NCBI RefSeq assembly: GCF_000226115.1
Contig: NC_016460.1
Location: 1,054,001-1,118,000 of the forward strand
DNA from: Thermothielavioides terrestris NRRL 8126
Lineage: Eukaryota; Ascomycota; Sordariomycetes; Sordariales; Chaetomiaceae
DNA: 64,000 nt
Direction: 5' to 3'
The notes beneath the pieces were generated by a model that worked only from the letters and a program-made list of their open reading frames with translations, searched no databases and was not told where the DNA came from. The position numbers and the translations under genes are program-made. Below, piece after piece: positions 1-11,390 of this stretch; position 1 is the stretch's first letter; each line of letters opens with the position of its first letter.

Positions 1-432
1 TCGGACGGGTAGACGAGCCCCAGCTCCGAGTCCCATGGCTGAAGCAAGTCTTGAGTGACACAGTTCGCCCACAGTCAGCCCCAGCCCCGGCCCCAAGCAG
101 TTGCTTCCGCTGTTGGCGCGGAAACTTGTTCCTGTCTTTCCACAGAATACCAGAAACGACCCTGGAAGCGTGGCTTCCCACAGCGGCAAGAGGCTGCAAC
201 CAGCTTGAGGTACACCGTAGCCAAGAGCGCAGCCCTGGGGAATGAACCATGCACGGCCCGCCACAAGTCAAATCCTTTGAACTTGTCTCCGACCGTCTCC
301 GCGCCTGTTCTCACCACCTAGGGTTTGTTGGACAAAAGTTGGCAGGCTCGCGGGCGTCTCTGGCCTCATGCCAGCTGAACAGCTGCTTCTTCAGCATGGA
401 ATGTGTCAGCCCAACCGGATCCGCGAAGGGCT
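1..432. other. No gene recognised at left edge
   Basis: Several short overlapping frames exist on both strands, but none has a recognisable domain, a splice pattern or a preferred codon pattern. This is probably the 3' flank of the minus-strand gene that begins at 1242. Confidence 0.5.
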
Positions 433-1242
433 TCACGAGTCCGATTTGCCTGTCCCCCCGCGCTCCCGTACAAAATACCATGTATCCAGCATCCTGAGCT
501 CGTCTGTGCCGGTACGATGCACAAACGCCGTGTACAGCCTCCATCCATGTGTCTCCATCGTCTCCAAAAGCCTCATCAGCATGACTCTCATCTTGACGCT
601 GGCCTCGCCCCTGGACTGCCACGGCCGTCCCTTGAGGTCAAACACAAACGAGTCGTGGCTCCAGTCCCTCTTATCGAAGTAGTCCGACTCCTGCAGCACC
701 TTCTTGAGGCTCAAAATCAACACCCCCAAATGGTCTTGGTCGCTCTCGGTCCCGCACAGCCGAACCCCTGGCGCATCGTACACCACGCGCAGCTTATCAG
801 TGCCCGCCGGCGCCAAGCTCAGCCACTCCACCGGCGGCAGCGCCGCCCCGACGGCGGCCACCTGCCGGAAAATGAGCGAGTCCTTGGCCGTGTAGCGGCG
901 ACTGCACAGCACCGGGGCGACGAGCTCCCAGCGTCGCGAGTACAAAAAAGCGAGCACATCGCGCAGCAGCCGCACGGAGCCGACGTGCTGCTGGCTGCGG
1001 AAGTGGCCGAAGGGGCTGCCCTTGACTTTGTACTCGTACGATTGGCCGAAGGGGCCCTGTGACTCGAGGCCGGGTGGCCAGGAGGCGAGGATCACGGCCT
1101 CGAGGGCGGCAGCGAGGTCCTGGGGAAAGTTGAGGAGGCGGATCACGTTTTGTCTGTGGAAGGAGAGGGTTGCGTAAGTGGTGGGCGGTGCGGAGGGGGA
1201 TGCAAAAGGAGAGGAGGCGGAGGAGTTGGTGGTTGACGACAT
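433..1242 (-). CDS. Ascomycete conserved protein with two related modules
   Basis: This is a single-exon frame of 269 aa read on the minus strand, starting with a Ser-rich leader (MSSTTNSSASS). I do not recognise a named family. The protein seems to hold two related modules. In the first (about residues 35-125) a segment reads SYEYKVKGSPFG and is followed by a leucine-rich helix and RRWELV. In the second (about 172-260) the equivalent reads DSFVFDLKGRPW, a leucine-rich helix and HGWRLY, ending with DTWYFVR. Both have an aromatic-acidic-Lys-Gly-x-Pro pattern about 30-40 residues before a W-containing strand, which suggests an internal domain duplication. There is no signal peptide or membrane segment. 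Codon use is GC-rich, like its neighbours. I would call it a soluble protein of unknown function. Confidence 0.75.
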   Translation of the reverse strand: MSSTTNSSASSPFASPSAPPTTYATLSFHRQNVIRLLNFPQDLAAALEAVILASWPPGLESQGPFGQSYEYKVKGSPFGHFRSQQHVGSVRLLRDVLAFLYSRRWELVAPVLCSRRYTAKDSLIFRQVAAVGAALPPVEWLSLAPAGTDKLRVVYDAPGVRLCGTESDQDHLGVLILSLKKVLQESDYFDKRDWSHDSFVFDLKGRPWQSRGEASVKMRVMLMRLLETMETHGWRLYTAFVHRTGTDELRMLDTWYFVRERGGTGKSDS

Positions 1243-2229
1243 TGCGAGTGTCTTGTGGTTATGGTTGTGGTCTAGCGGAGGAGATGGGACGGACGTCTTC
1301 GAGCCAAGATGAACAACTGTTCACCGGCTCACCTGAAGGGAGTGAGGCTGTCGCCCTTTTATCGTCACCCCCAGCTGCTCAGCCGCCTGATGCAACCAGG
1401 ACGGTTGGACATCCTAATGTACACTAGTAACTATCGCAGAGCATGACCACAAATGCGCGAAAAAACTGGCAAGTGATATTCAGCGTCGACTCACTCTGGC
1501 TGCGGAACCCTGCCCTTCGGACCATACCCTCGGTCGCTGAAAAGGGACCCCAGTTGGGAAGTGGGTACTGAAGGAGGTGTGGAGAGCTTCAAGGTTGGCG
1601 CGTGGCGGCGCTGTGGCTTCCATGCCGGCAAGGTCTGTCCGTATCTCTCGCAACAGTTGCTGATTGGATGACAGCTCGGTTGCCCCAAAAAAGAGGAAAG
1701 AGGATGGAACCCACTTACCCGATGCCAAGCTTTGACTGACCCACGAATGCCAAGAAACATGAGTTACCCCGCTGGCAGGGCCCAAAGCTCCTGCGGTGCC
1801 CCGGCAACCGGTGTTGGTCTTGGCATGCTGTGCATGGCCAGCACATCCATCCAACACCGGGCCACGCTGATCTCAGCTTTTGGAGCTCGCACGGCCGCAA
1901 CTGAAGATGATGATGTTCTTGAAAGCTCTGTGGGCTTTCCGTCTCTGACGCTGGCCGGGGACGGCCTTTCCCATCATCTTCAGTGAGGAATGAAAGACGG
2001 ACAGCCACATCTGCCAATAACACCGACTGACCGCTGACTGCCCCGCCATTCCTCCCACCGCCGGACCCGGGTCGGGTTCCCCGAGGCAGCGCCCGACCGC
2101 GACATTCCAGAGCAATCCTCGAGCCGACAGACGTAGCTTGATATTCCACCTTCTGAATTTGGTTTTCTTGCTTGTGGAGGACTACCTCTCCGCGCCGTAC
2201 GGGCTGTACCAGCCCCGCGCGTTGCCGCT
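1243..2229. other. Divergent intergenic region
   Basis: This is the shared upstream region of two divergently transcribed genes (first-module protein on minus, b561 protein on plus). No coding frame with recognisable similarity was seen. It probably holds both promoters and 5' UTRs. Confidence 0.5.
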
Positions 2230-4958
2230 ATGGCGCCCACAGACAACCTCTCCCCGCCGGGGACGAGCTCGTACTCGTCCGACACGCTGCACGTGGGCGA
2301 CGGCACGTGGGACTTCACCAAGAACACATTCCTCCTGCCCAACCTCGTGGGGCTGAACTTCGACACAATGCAGTACAATGGTATGCAGGCCGGTCCTTGC
2401 CGCAAGCCAGGGCAGACGGGGGAGCCCGGGCGCAGTGCTAATTCGCGGGCGCAGGCATGGCCAACCGCTTCTCGACGCTGACACAGTACCACTCGCTAAT
2501 CCTCGGCCACGGCGTGCTCGCCGCAATAACTTTCCTCTTTATCGTCCCCATCGCCGTGCTGCTTGCCAGATTCTACACCCGCCAACCGGGAACCGCCGTC
2601 CGCTACCACGCCTACCTGCAGGTGCTTGCCCTCGGCCTCACCACCGTCGTCTTCATTCTCGGCTTCTTCGCCGTCGGCCCGCCACGGAACTTGACAAACC
2701 CGCACCATGGCATTGGCGTCGCCATCTACGTGCTGTTCCTGCTCCAGGCCGTCGGCGGGCGGCTCGTCAGGAAGCTCGCCGGCCGTCGCTCGTTTCGGCT
2801 GCATGTGCACCGCTGGTTTGGCCGCGCGATAGCGCTCTTGGGGATTGTCCAGGTTCCCCTCGGTCTTACGCTCTACGGTTCGCCCAAGGCCCTGTTTATT
2901 CTCTACGCGTTGTGGATGGGCTTCCTCCTGTTTCTCTACTTCATCCTGGACTACCGCGACCACGGGCGACGTGACTGGGGCGGCGGTTACGGCCACGGCG
3001 GCGGCGATGAGAGCAGCCGAGTGACGTCTAGGCATGGCGGCGCCATGCGCTGGCTCGGCCCGCTTGCCGTTGGTGCCGGCGCAATGGCGCTGTTCCGTAG
3101 CCGCAGGAAGAACCGGGATGCGGAGAGGGGCATGAGCCGTAGCCCGAGCCCCACGGACCGCTCCCGCCGTGACCGAGAGCCAACCGTCATCTCTTCGCGG
3201 CGCGAATCCGAGAGCTACTACGACGAGAAACAACCGGAGCGAAGGCGCGCGAGCGGCGGCGGCGGCTTCATGAATAAGCTTCTTGCGGCCGGCGCCGGTC
3301 TGGGCGCGGGCGCGCTGGTCTCGAGGATGATGAACCGCCGAGAAAGGCCCTATGACGACGAGTACTCCGCCGTCGCGACAGACACGCCAAGCCGCGTGCG
3401 CAGACACCCGCCGAGAAGCGAGTTCACCGAGAGCGACTACACCGAGCGGACCGAGGACGTCCGGAGACAGCCAAGCCGGCATGAGACGCAGTCTTCCGTC
3501 CCACCCGCGCCTCGGCCGCCGGCAGGTAACAGGCCTCCCAGGCCTATGACCCCGCGGCGCTCGCATGCTGGAACTTCCCGGCTCGATAGTACCGTCGACG
3601 ACTCGGATTATTCGTCGTATGTCAGTCCTTCCCGCAGGACCCCTGAACCGAGAAAAAGCGGGGGCGTGGGGAAGGGGCTGCTCGCGGGGATGGGGTTGGG
3701 ATTCCTGGCCAACAGGTTTGGTAGCAACCGTCGGGAAAGGAAAGAGGAGGCGCGCCTGCGGGACGAGGAGGATAGGCGGAGGGAAGAAGAAGAGGAGAGA
3801 CGGGCGGGTCGCCGGGTCTCGAAGTACACGGGCGATGGCTATCCCAGCCCGTCAAGGCGGGAGTCGAGACGGCGCCCGCGCCGGCCACCCCCTCCGCCGT
3901 CGGGCGTCACAATGACCGAGACGTCAATGCTGTCGGGGGAATCCTCGATCGAGCCCCGCGGGAATACGCCGTACGATCCAGCACCACCGGGCGTCCGCCC
4001 ACCTCCTCCGCAAGCTTCAGTTCCTGCTCCGGGGCCACCTCCAGCGCCTGGGATGCACCCGACCGGGGCGGCGGCGGCTCCCCCTGTCCCCATCCCGGCT
4101 CCTATCCCAGGAGCGGGAACAGCATCAGGGCAGCACTCCCGGTACGATGTGACCGAGCCGGTCTCGATGCCTCCGATGCCGCCGGACCCACACGGGATCC
4201 TCCATCGCGAGTCGGACGGCAGCGAAACATACGGCTCTCCGAGCGATCAACGACGACGCAAACGAGAGGGCGACGCAGCCACGGCGGCAGCCTCTGCGAG
4301 CGTGCTCCCGGCCGCAGAAGAAGAGGAACGGCGCCGACGAGGCGGGAGGTCGCGCGACCACACTCCCCATGCGCCGTCCGTCAACGCGCCGGTCAGCGTC
4401 AGCCTGCGCGTGCACGACGACCCGGACCGCAACATCACGCTGCGCATGCTCACGGACGAGGAGGCGCGCCGCGAGCAGCAGCGGCGCCGGCGCAACGACT
4501 CGGTCAGCAGCGCCTCGGGCGGCGAGACGCCGACCGGCCGGCGCTACCGCCGCGACTCGTCCAGCCTGCGCCGCGCCGCCGAGTCGGCCGCTGAGCACCG
4601 CGTCGAGGCGGCGGCGCCAGTGCCGGCGCCCTCGGCCGAGGCTCTCGACAACGACCCCCTCGCGCCGCTGTCGCCTCCCAACCCGGCGTTTGCGCGCAGG
4701 GCCGGCGCCGGGGGCAAGGATTCGGCGTATTACTCGGGCGGCACCGCCGCCGCCGCGGGCCCGTCGGGTGCGGTACCTGCTGCCGGGGCGACAGCGTCGA
4801 GTTTGGGCAGCCCGGGAGGGTTGATGAGCCCCGGCGGGAGCCATGCCACGTTTACGAGCGGACCGCTGACGGATGCGGCGGCCGCGGATCGGAGGAGGAG
4901 GAGGCGGTTGGAGCGCAGGGATGGGAATCGGCAGTCGACGACGGTGGATTATTCTTGA
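2230..4958 (+). CDS. Cytochrome b561-type membrane protein with long disordered tail
   Basis: Two exons, 2230-2380 and 2455-4958, give about 884 aa. The 74-bp intron begins GTATGC, ends GCAG and has GCTAAT near 2438 as a branch site; it splits a Gly codon so that MQYN-G-MANRF reads through. Residues about 50-230 form a b561/ferric-reductase-like membrane core. It has hydrophobic helices and His in the contexts YHSLILGHG, NPHHGIG and LHVHRWFGRA, the expected positions for haem ligands. The remaining ~650 residues are low-complexity: Arg/Ser-rich, Pro-rich and acidic, with two glycine-zipper-like segments (LLAAGAGLGAGALV and GLLAGMGLGFLANRFG). The family carries electrons across membranes using ascorbate or similar donors. 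No DOMON sensor domain is visible. The role of the tail is unknown. Transmembrane electron transfer is inferred from the core only. Confidence 0.85.
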
Positions 4959-5516
4959 ACTTTTGTGGAGAGTTGGTGTTTTCTGAGTTCATTTCTGGCA
5001 CGGCGCTGGGAAAAAGGGGGAGGGGAGGATTGTTGTTGTTGTTTGCCACGAGGGATGTTGACTAAGGTACCTGTACATGTATGTCGTCGGCCTCTGCGGA
5101 GCGCATATGTTGTCATGATGCGATGAAGAGCTGGAAGTCAGAGTTGTTCGATGTTTTTAGATTGCAATGACACTTTTTTTCATCTTCCTCATACTGACGA
5201 GTTGATGCTCAGTCAAGCTCCCGTCCATTACAGTTGGTGATTGATACCTTTGAAATGTGCAGGGGTGGTGCGCTTGGACTCGCAGCTCTTCCATTCATGC
5301 TTGGCTTTGCCCCACGTTCCCCATCCCTGTCGCTGCACCCCGCCATCCAAGCAACTTTACACGAGAACACGCGCTGCAGGGAGCACGACGCGTCAATCCC
5401 AGCTCCATTCCCGCAATTCAAATATTGACATTGCGCCCGCCCGCGCTTCCAGCCTGCGCAAGATCAAGCCACCACAGTAACCCGGCAGGTGGTTAATTGT
5501 GCCACAATTGAAAACA
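4959..5516. other. Intergenic region between b561 and Nnf1 genes
   Basis: This holds the 3' flank of the b561 gene and the promoter/5' UTR of the Nnf1 gene. No gene was seen. Confidence 0.5.
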
Positions 5517-6655
5517 ATGTCATCCGAGCAGGATCCCCCGCCCGCCGCGCACCAGCAGCGCCCAGCGCAACGGCAATCGCAGCCGCAACCGCGAACCCAA
5601 GACCAAGACCACGACACCGACATGCCCCCTGCCCCGCCAGCGCAACAACAACCGCCTCCTCCATCCGCAACAGCGTCCAGCCAACCCTCCAACCTCAACC
5701 CAAATCCCGAACCATCCCCCGACCCTTCTCAAGAACAACAACAACAAGAAGACTCGAAACAGCCGCCGCCGCCGCCGCCGCCGCCCGGCCCGCGCGCCGC
5801 CCGCCTGCAGGCCCTCTTCGCCTCGACGGTCCGGCACACGCTCGACAAGATCAGCCGCGACAACTTCGCGGCGTGCTTCCCGACCGTGGCGGCGCGGGCG
5901 CCGGGCACACTGGAGTTTGTGCAGCGGCAGATGGTGGAGCGGCTGGGGGGGTTGTGGCAGGTGCGGTCATTTATCTTCTTCTTCTTCTTCTTCTTCTTCT
6001 TCTTTGCCTTTTATGGTTGCTGACTGACTCACTGACTGCCGAACAGAAAGAGTTCGACACGATCCTCGCCAACCGGCAGGTGGTGGCGCGGCTGAACGAG
6101 CTGGAGACGCTGATCGGCGAGGCTACGCGGCGGCGGCTGGAGGCCGGCGACGGCGCATCGCCGCCTGTTGCGTAAGTTGAGCCGCCAACAAACCAACAAC
6201 AACCTAACCAACCCACACCCTACTTCTCCCCACCTCGAGCCCGTCCCCTTCTCCATCCCATCCCCACCTCCTCCTCTCGTCCCCCGCAAAACTAACCAAC
6301 CCTGCACAGCCCGCACACGCTCCCGGCAGAGACGGTCCTGGCGGCGCACCTCGCGCCGCACGTGGTCGCGCAGCAGTCGCAGCTCAACGCGCGGCTGCAG
6401 AACACGCAGGCGGCCAACGCGCGGCTGTGGGCCGAGATCCAGGCGCAGCGCGCCGAGATGGAGGCGCTGCTGGCCGGCGTCGAGAAGGTGCTCCGCGACA
6501 TGGACGGGGCGAACGCGCTGCTGGACGAGGTCGTCGACGAGCTGGCCGAGGAGACGAGGGCCGCCGAGGGGGAGGTGCGGGCCGTTGGTGTCCGTGCCGG
6601 TGCCGGTGCCGGTGCTGCGGGGTCCGAGGCTGCTGCTGGTGCTGGGACGAGGTGA
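5517..6655 (+). CDS. nnf1: Kinetochore MIND/Mis12 complex subunit Nnf1
   Basis: Three exons, 5517-5960, 6047-6171 and 6310-6655, encode about 304 aa. Introns begin GTGCGG and GTAAGT and end CAG; both junctions keep frame (LWQ-KEFD, then an Ala codon split before PHTLPAE). The N-terminal ~95 residues are Pro/Gln-rich and disordered. The Nnf1/PMF1 core follows: LQALFASTVRHTLDKIS, then FAACFP and FVQRQMVERL, and after the first intron EFDTILANRQVVARLNELE. The C-terminal half is a long coiled coil rich in Ala, Arg and Glu. Nnf1 is one of four MIND subunits linking inner-centromere proteins to the Ndc80 complex. The start is the first ATG of the open frame; an upstream GTG in the same frame is not needed. 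The first intron contains a (CTT)n tract. Confidence 0.88.
5973..6003. repeat. (CTT)n microsatellite in an intron
   Basis: About ten TTC/CTT units sit in the first Nnf1 intron, between its 5' splice site (GTGCGG) and the branch-site region. It may serve as a pyrimidine tract. Confidence 0.9.
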
Positions 6656-7291
6656 CATGTCGTGTGAGGAAACATTCATCATACCTTGGGTATGGCCGAT
6701 GAGCTAGCTGGGTTGGTTTGGGGGTGAAAATGAGCATGGGCTGCGGCGTCGGTTGGATATCCAGGCATTGACGGACACATCATTGGGTGTTTGGCGTATA
6801 CGGATGGATCACCAGGCGTTCGATACCAGGGCACAGATGGCCACATTGGGCACCTTTTGTCCGAATGCAATACCCGCCCGTTGCCATTTGTCTACAAGGG
6901 TATGTACTGACAACGTTCCGAAATAGGAAGAACACCCGTTCTTCGCATACATCCAGTCCGGCCTTGAATTCCCTCCACCCCCGTTCAAAAGAAATATGTG
7001 GTATATATAATGCTTCGACCGCCAACCCGTCCACCCACCCCCGCCTACTTGTCGCAACCGTCCCTTGCCATGCTAAGTGATATGCAGACAACAAAATCTC
7101 GCCAGCCAAGTGTATATATATCCAATGCTCCGCCGGTACCCCCCAGAACTCCGCGCCGTAAACGTTAAAACAAGTGAAGCAAACAAGACAAACGAAGCGA
7201 GGCGCTCTATGCGTTCGCGCAAGCAAATGGCAAGCAGCGGCCACAAAGGAAGCAGAAACCCCACAGCTGCCAAGCAGAGACGCAAGCCCGA
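6656..7291. other. Convergent intergenic region
   Basis: Shared 3' flank between the plus-strand Nnf1 gene and the minus-strand PH-domain gene. Minus-strand frames here lack recognisable domains and look like UTR. Confidence 0.5.
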
Positions 7292-8556
7292 CTAGAGCAG
7301 CCTGTTCTCGGGCATGATGACCTGCCACGGGCCCATGACGTCCACCTCGCCGTACTCGGGTGGCAGCACGCGGACCATGCGGCCCGTGGCCCAGTCGACG
7401 TACCAGCGCTTGCCCTGCGAAATCACATAGTTGCTCTTGCGGGGGCTCTTGAACAGCAACACGCTGTAGCAGAGCCGGGCGTACATCAGGTCGTGCGTCG
7501 CCGTCCAAGCGTGGTGCGGCTTCCACTTGCCCGTCTCGGGGTCGATATTCTCGTTCGGATACGATGTCGTCGATAACCTCCCCACGATCGGGTGGCCGGT
7601 CCGTGGGCCTTGACCGGATGTTCCTTCTTCCTCCGCTCCGTGGGTTGTATCTGGCGGCTCGCCGCCCTGGTCCTCGGCGCCATCCTCATCAGCGCCGGCC
7701 CCTTCTTGCCTCCGCTGCTCGGTTAGCCGGTGGAAGCCGATGTTGTCCTCGGGCTGTGGCCGCTGCCCTCGTAGCCATCTTATCCTTTGGATCCGCGGAA
7801 TGCTGAAATCTCGAGGAAAGTCGCGCTCGTCGATCGGCGGCGACACGTGAATGGCAGCGAATATGCCGTCAAGCCACTTGACAAAAGTCGAGAGTTCGAC
7901 GCAGGATAATAGGAACTGGTCCGTCCCGGCCCTCATGCGAATGACATATCGCCGCCTAGGTACACAGATTAGCATTCGTCCATCTCAGGGCCGAGAAGCC
8001 CACGTCCCGACGCCACAATGGGCTTGACTGACTTCCTGTAGTCGGCGGCAATCCCCGCATCCGCATGGAGCAGGCTGTACCTCGTCTCCAAGGTCGACCG
8101 CTTCACCCACGGCGGCTTGTCGGGACAGATGTCGGGTCCGTCATGCTTCGTCGACCACCAGCCGCGCTCCTTTTTGACCGAATATATGTTGAAGGCAGTG
8201 CCGCGCAGCTCGACATAGACCATCCTCCAGTCGCGATACTCGGCTCGCTTCGTCGTCTCCTCGATTTCCATTTTGCGCATGAACACCCCCTCGAGGTGGA
8301 TATCGCACGAGTACTGTGGCAGCACGTCTTGGGGCACGGCCCTCGAAGAGCCGCCTTGTGCAGCAGAAAGGGCTCTTCTCTGCGCGGCGACGGCTGCCTT
8401 CATGGCTGACTCGTAACTTGGCGGCTTGGCGGGTCGCGATGTCATAACTTCCCGGTAGAACATGTCCTCCTCCATCGACATGCGGCGCGGGCGCGCCGAC
8501 GCCGCCTCGCTGCCGGCGCTGGACTGGGAGAAGGCATCGCTGGGCCTTCGCGCCAT
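7292..8556 (-). CDS. Fungal PH-domain protein
   Basis: Two exons on the minus strand, 8556-8033 and 7955-7292, give about 395 aa. The intron starts GTCAGT, ends CTAG and splits a Lys codon so the protein reads ADYRK-RRYVIRM. The N-terminal ~85 residues are Ser/Arg-rich and disordered. From about residue 85 a PH-like fold can be read: LPQYSCDIHLEGVFMRKMEIEE, a strand containing WRMVYVELRGTAFNIYSVK, a variable loop, YSLLHADAGIAADYRK, RRYVIRMRAGTDQFLLSC, and the closing helix LSTFVKWLDGIFAAIHV. An acidic linker and a second conserved block with Trp and Tyr residues (HHAWTATHDLMYARLCYSVLLF; WYVDWATGRMV) follow. PH domains bind phosphoinositides or proteins at membranes; the specific partner is unknown. 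The start Met is followed by ARRPSDAF, with no better upstream choice. Confidence 0.85.
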
Positions 8557-11388
8557 GGGAAGGTTGCCTTCTCAAAACGGGGGACCGAGGTGCTGCTCGC
8601 GCTAAGGCGGCGGCGGCGGCTTTGTCGAAAAAAAGGGGCCTGGCCAGGCCAAATACGTCGCCCCCTCCCCCTCCCCCTCTTGCTTTCGTTGTGTTGTTCT
8701 GCCGACGACCACCGAATTACTCCTCTCTCGGTCGGTTTCTCCCCAGCATAACATGCCCGGCCGCAGCACGTCGTCGACTCGAGACCTCCTCCGAAGGCGC
8801 AGGGCAGGCGCTCGCTCTGACGAGGACCCAGTTCGACGGCGGTTTCCCTTCCTCGGTGTTTCCTCCCTTGGTCATGCACAAACGCCTGGTTTGGGAACAG
8901 GGAGAGGTGATGCTGAAGTTTGAATTGAGTTGAAGAAAGTCGACCGTCGAGGTGCAGGACTTGTCATACAAGATTACCAAGGAATGGAACGCTTGCAGTG
9001 GAGGGCTGCAGGTCGTCCGGGGGGGAAGAGGCGCAAGGGCGCAAAGGCGCCAATGCGAAGGCAAGCAAGGGAGCGGCGCGCAGGACGCGTGTCGTGAGTG
9101 CAGCTGCACTTCGGAGCTCGGATTTGAACGGATGCAAGAATCGAAGTCGAGAGAGGTCTCCCGGAAGAAGGAAGGCACGGCCGGAGAAGGCACCCAAGCG
9201 GGAGGTAATGAGCGGAGCGTGCGACCGGCTGGAGCCTGAGCCCTGAGCCTGATCCTGACCCCAACACAGACACTGACACTGACGCTATGAATAGAGCGGA
9301 ACCCCCGAAACGGAACCAGGCACAACTCGGCGTGGCCCGTTAGGTGTTACCCTAGTATTACAAACCAATAGGGTAACTAGTGCACTCGGCAGAGAAAGCG
9401 ATGATGGAGAACGGACGAAGAGGCAGGATGCGGAAGTTGTGCCAATTATCCCAGGAACGAAGGTCCCGTCAGACGCAGGCGGCATCTCCTTGGCAGTGGA
9501 GGGGCTGAAGGCCACCCCCGGCCAGGTCAGCAGCAAACGCTGCTGGGGGCTGCAATATCGCAGCTCACTAAGGTCAGGTATGGATACCTTAGTTACACAG
9601 TAAGGTGCTTGAATAAGGCACCCCGGATCCCTGGAACCCGTGCCAAGTGCGTGCAACTGGGCCCAGTTCGACATCGATCTCCCGCGCCATCAGCACCGTT
9701 CAGGCAGGAGGGCTTGCTGCTCCTCGTTAAACAGCCTGGTCATTAACCAATGTTTCACGTAACTTCAGAAACGCCCAAGAGCACCCAACCTGGGATCGCA
9801 GCATAAACTTGAGAGTTGCGCGGCATATTACCAAGGATATAATAAGACAGTGCCAGAAAGAGCAAGTCATGGCAGGAGCTCTTGTGCCGTGTAACGTGCG
9901 GCAGCTTTTACACAGTACTTTCCGTACGGAGTAGGTTGTAATCCCGGAATCCGTAGGTACCTGACATATAGCGGTGGTGCCGGGTTGCTCCCCTTTTACC
10001 CGACTGGATTGCAGCAGCAGCCGTTGGCGCTGCCCATGAGTGCAACTCCATCAAGACTTCATTTGGGCTCTGCGCGGTCGACGCCCGTCTGCAACGCTGA
10101 GAATAGCATCGCTCGGCTGGCGCTTCCTGTCTGGCATAGAGTGTATGACGAATAATGCTACCGCCGTGTTGGAGCCGATGCATGTTGTCGTTGGATTTTC
10201 CCCAGAACGACATGCCGTTCCTGACAAACTGGAATGGAGCTGCTCGCCCCAATGTTGGCCAATGAGCGCACTGAGACGGGCCAATCACTGAGCATGTGAG
10301 TGGCCTCGCTGCCATTGCGCGCGCACCCAGCTAAGCTGTTCCTGGTAGGTGGCTTGAAAGGTCCCGGTGGGGGCGTGCCTGCCGAGGGGTTGATATTGAC
10401 CGCGTTTGGAAGAAGCTGCGATTCTGTAACTTTCCGTTGTGTATGCACTTCCGTTCGGCATTACGTGCACACTACGGTCGTGTCTTCCGCATTACGTTCA
10501 TTACCTAACCCTGTTGCTTTGTAATGGTAATCATTCCCGCTTGACCACCACTCTCTCGCTCTCGTTATTTCGCACTCTCTTCAGATTCGTCTTGCGCTCA
10601 ACCACTTGTCAAGCTGGGAGCTGAGCAGAACCCCTGCTCTTTTTCATCCCACCATGTAAATTTTCTAGAAGGCCAACCGAACTTGCGCTCTTCGCCACAG
10701 GCCGGCAGAGTCCATTCCCCAAACTTCGCGCAACAGCTGAACCGGGCAGGTCGAGAGGAAAGCTGAGAAAGGCCAGGTCCCAACCGCATTTCGCTCTTTC
10801 CACAAATGCTCTGTCGGTCTGTCATTCACTTGCGCCCGTCGTTCCTGCCGGCTCTGCCTTCCCCTTCTCGGCACGGGCGCAGTCATCCTTCGAGGCTGAA
10901 CCCCTGGTGGGGCACCAATGGGCCCAGACCATCGATTCCGCGAGTTGCTGTTGACTGTTCGGGAAGGTGGGAAGCTGGCCCTGCCACGCCCCGGCCCCAC
11001 CACGATCTCCGTCCAAGAAGCGCACATTCCCTTTTCCGCGCACTGCCCGTATTCGGCTGGCCGAGGCGATCGTCACCAGACAAGGAAGGAAGGCCTGAAG
11101 CTGCTGAGCGTTGTGTGCATGAAATTTCCAAATAATTCCATTCTTGCGAATAATAAATGGCACGGGTGAGTGGAGGGCAGCTTGTTAACTGGTTACTGCT
11201 GTTTCGACCGTCCATGGTGATGGTGATTGTGTTTTCTAGGTCATTGTGGTCATTGTTCGGCTCTGCGACTCTCCTCTCGAAGGGCCAATTCGCCGCCGGG
11301 AGCGGTCTTCGGGACGAATCCTCTCCCGACCATGCCAAAGCTTACTGACCCAACCTGCTGGAAAATAACGTTAGGCCTTTGGATTTGT
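8557..11388. other. Gene-poor stretch left of the inverted-repeat element
   Basis: The first ~750 bp are the upstream/5' UTR region of the PH-domain gene. A minus-strand frame at 8717-9325 is open but low-complexity and matches nothing I know. Beyond that I see only short frames and a small hairpin (9346-9377, 9-bp arms GTTACCCTA/TAGGGTAAC). No gene is supported. Confidence 0.5.
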
Positions 11389-11390
11389 TA

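Noticed and set aside
2496..3566. 356-codon minus-strand frame
   Set aside because: Shadow of the b561 gene's GC-rich coding sequence; no domain.
8717..9325. 202-codon minus-strand frame
   Set aside because: Upstream of the PH-domain gene, low-complexity Ser/Arg composition, no domain or splice support; more likely 5' UTR.
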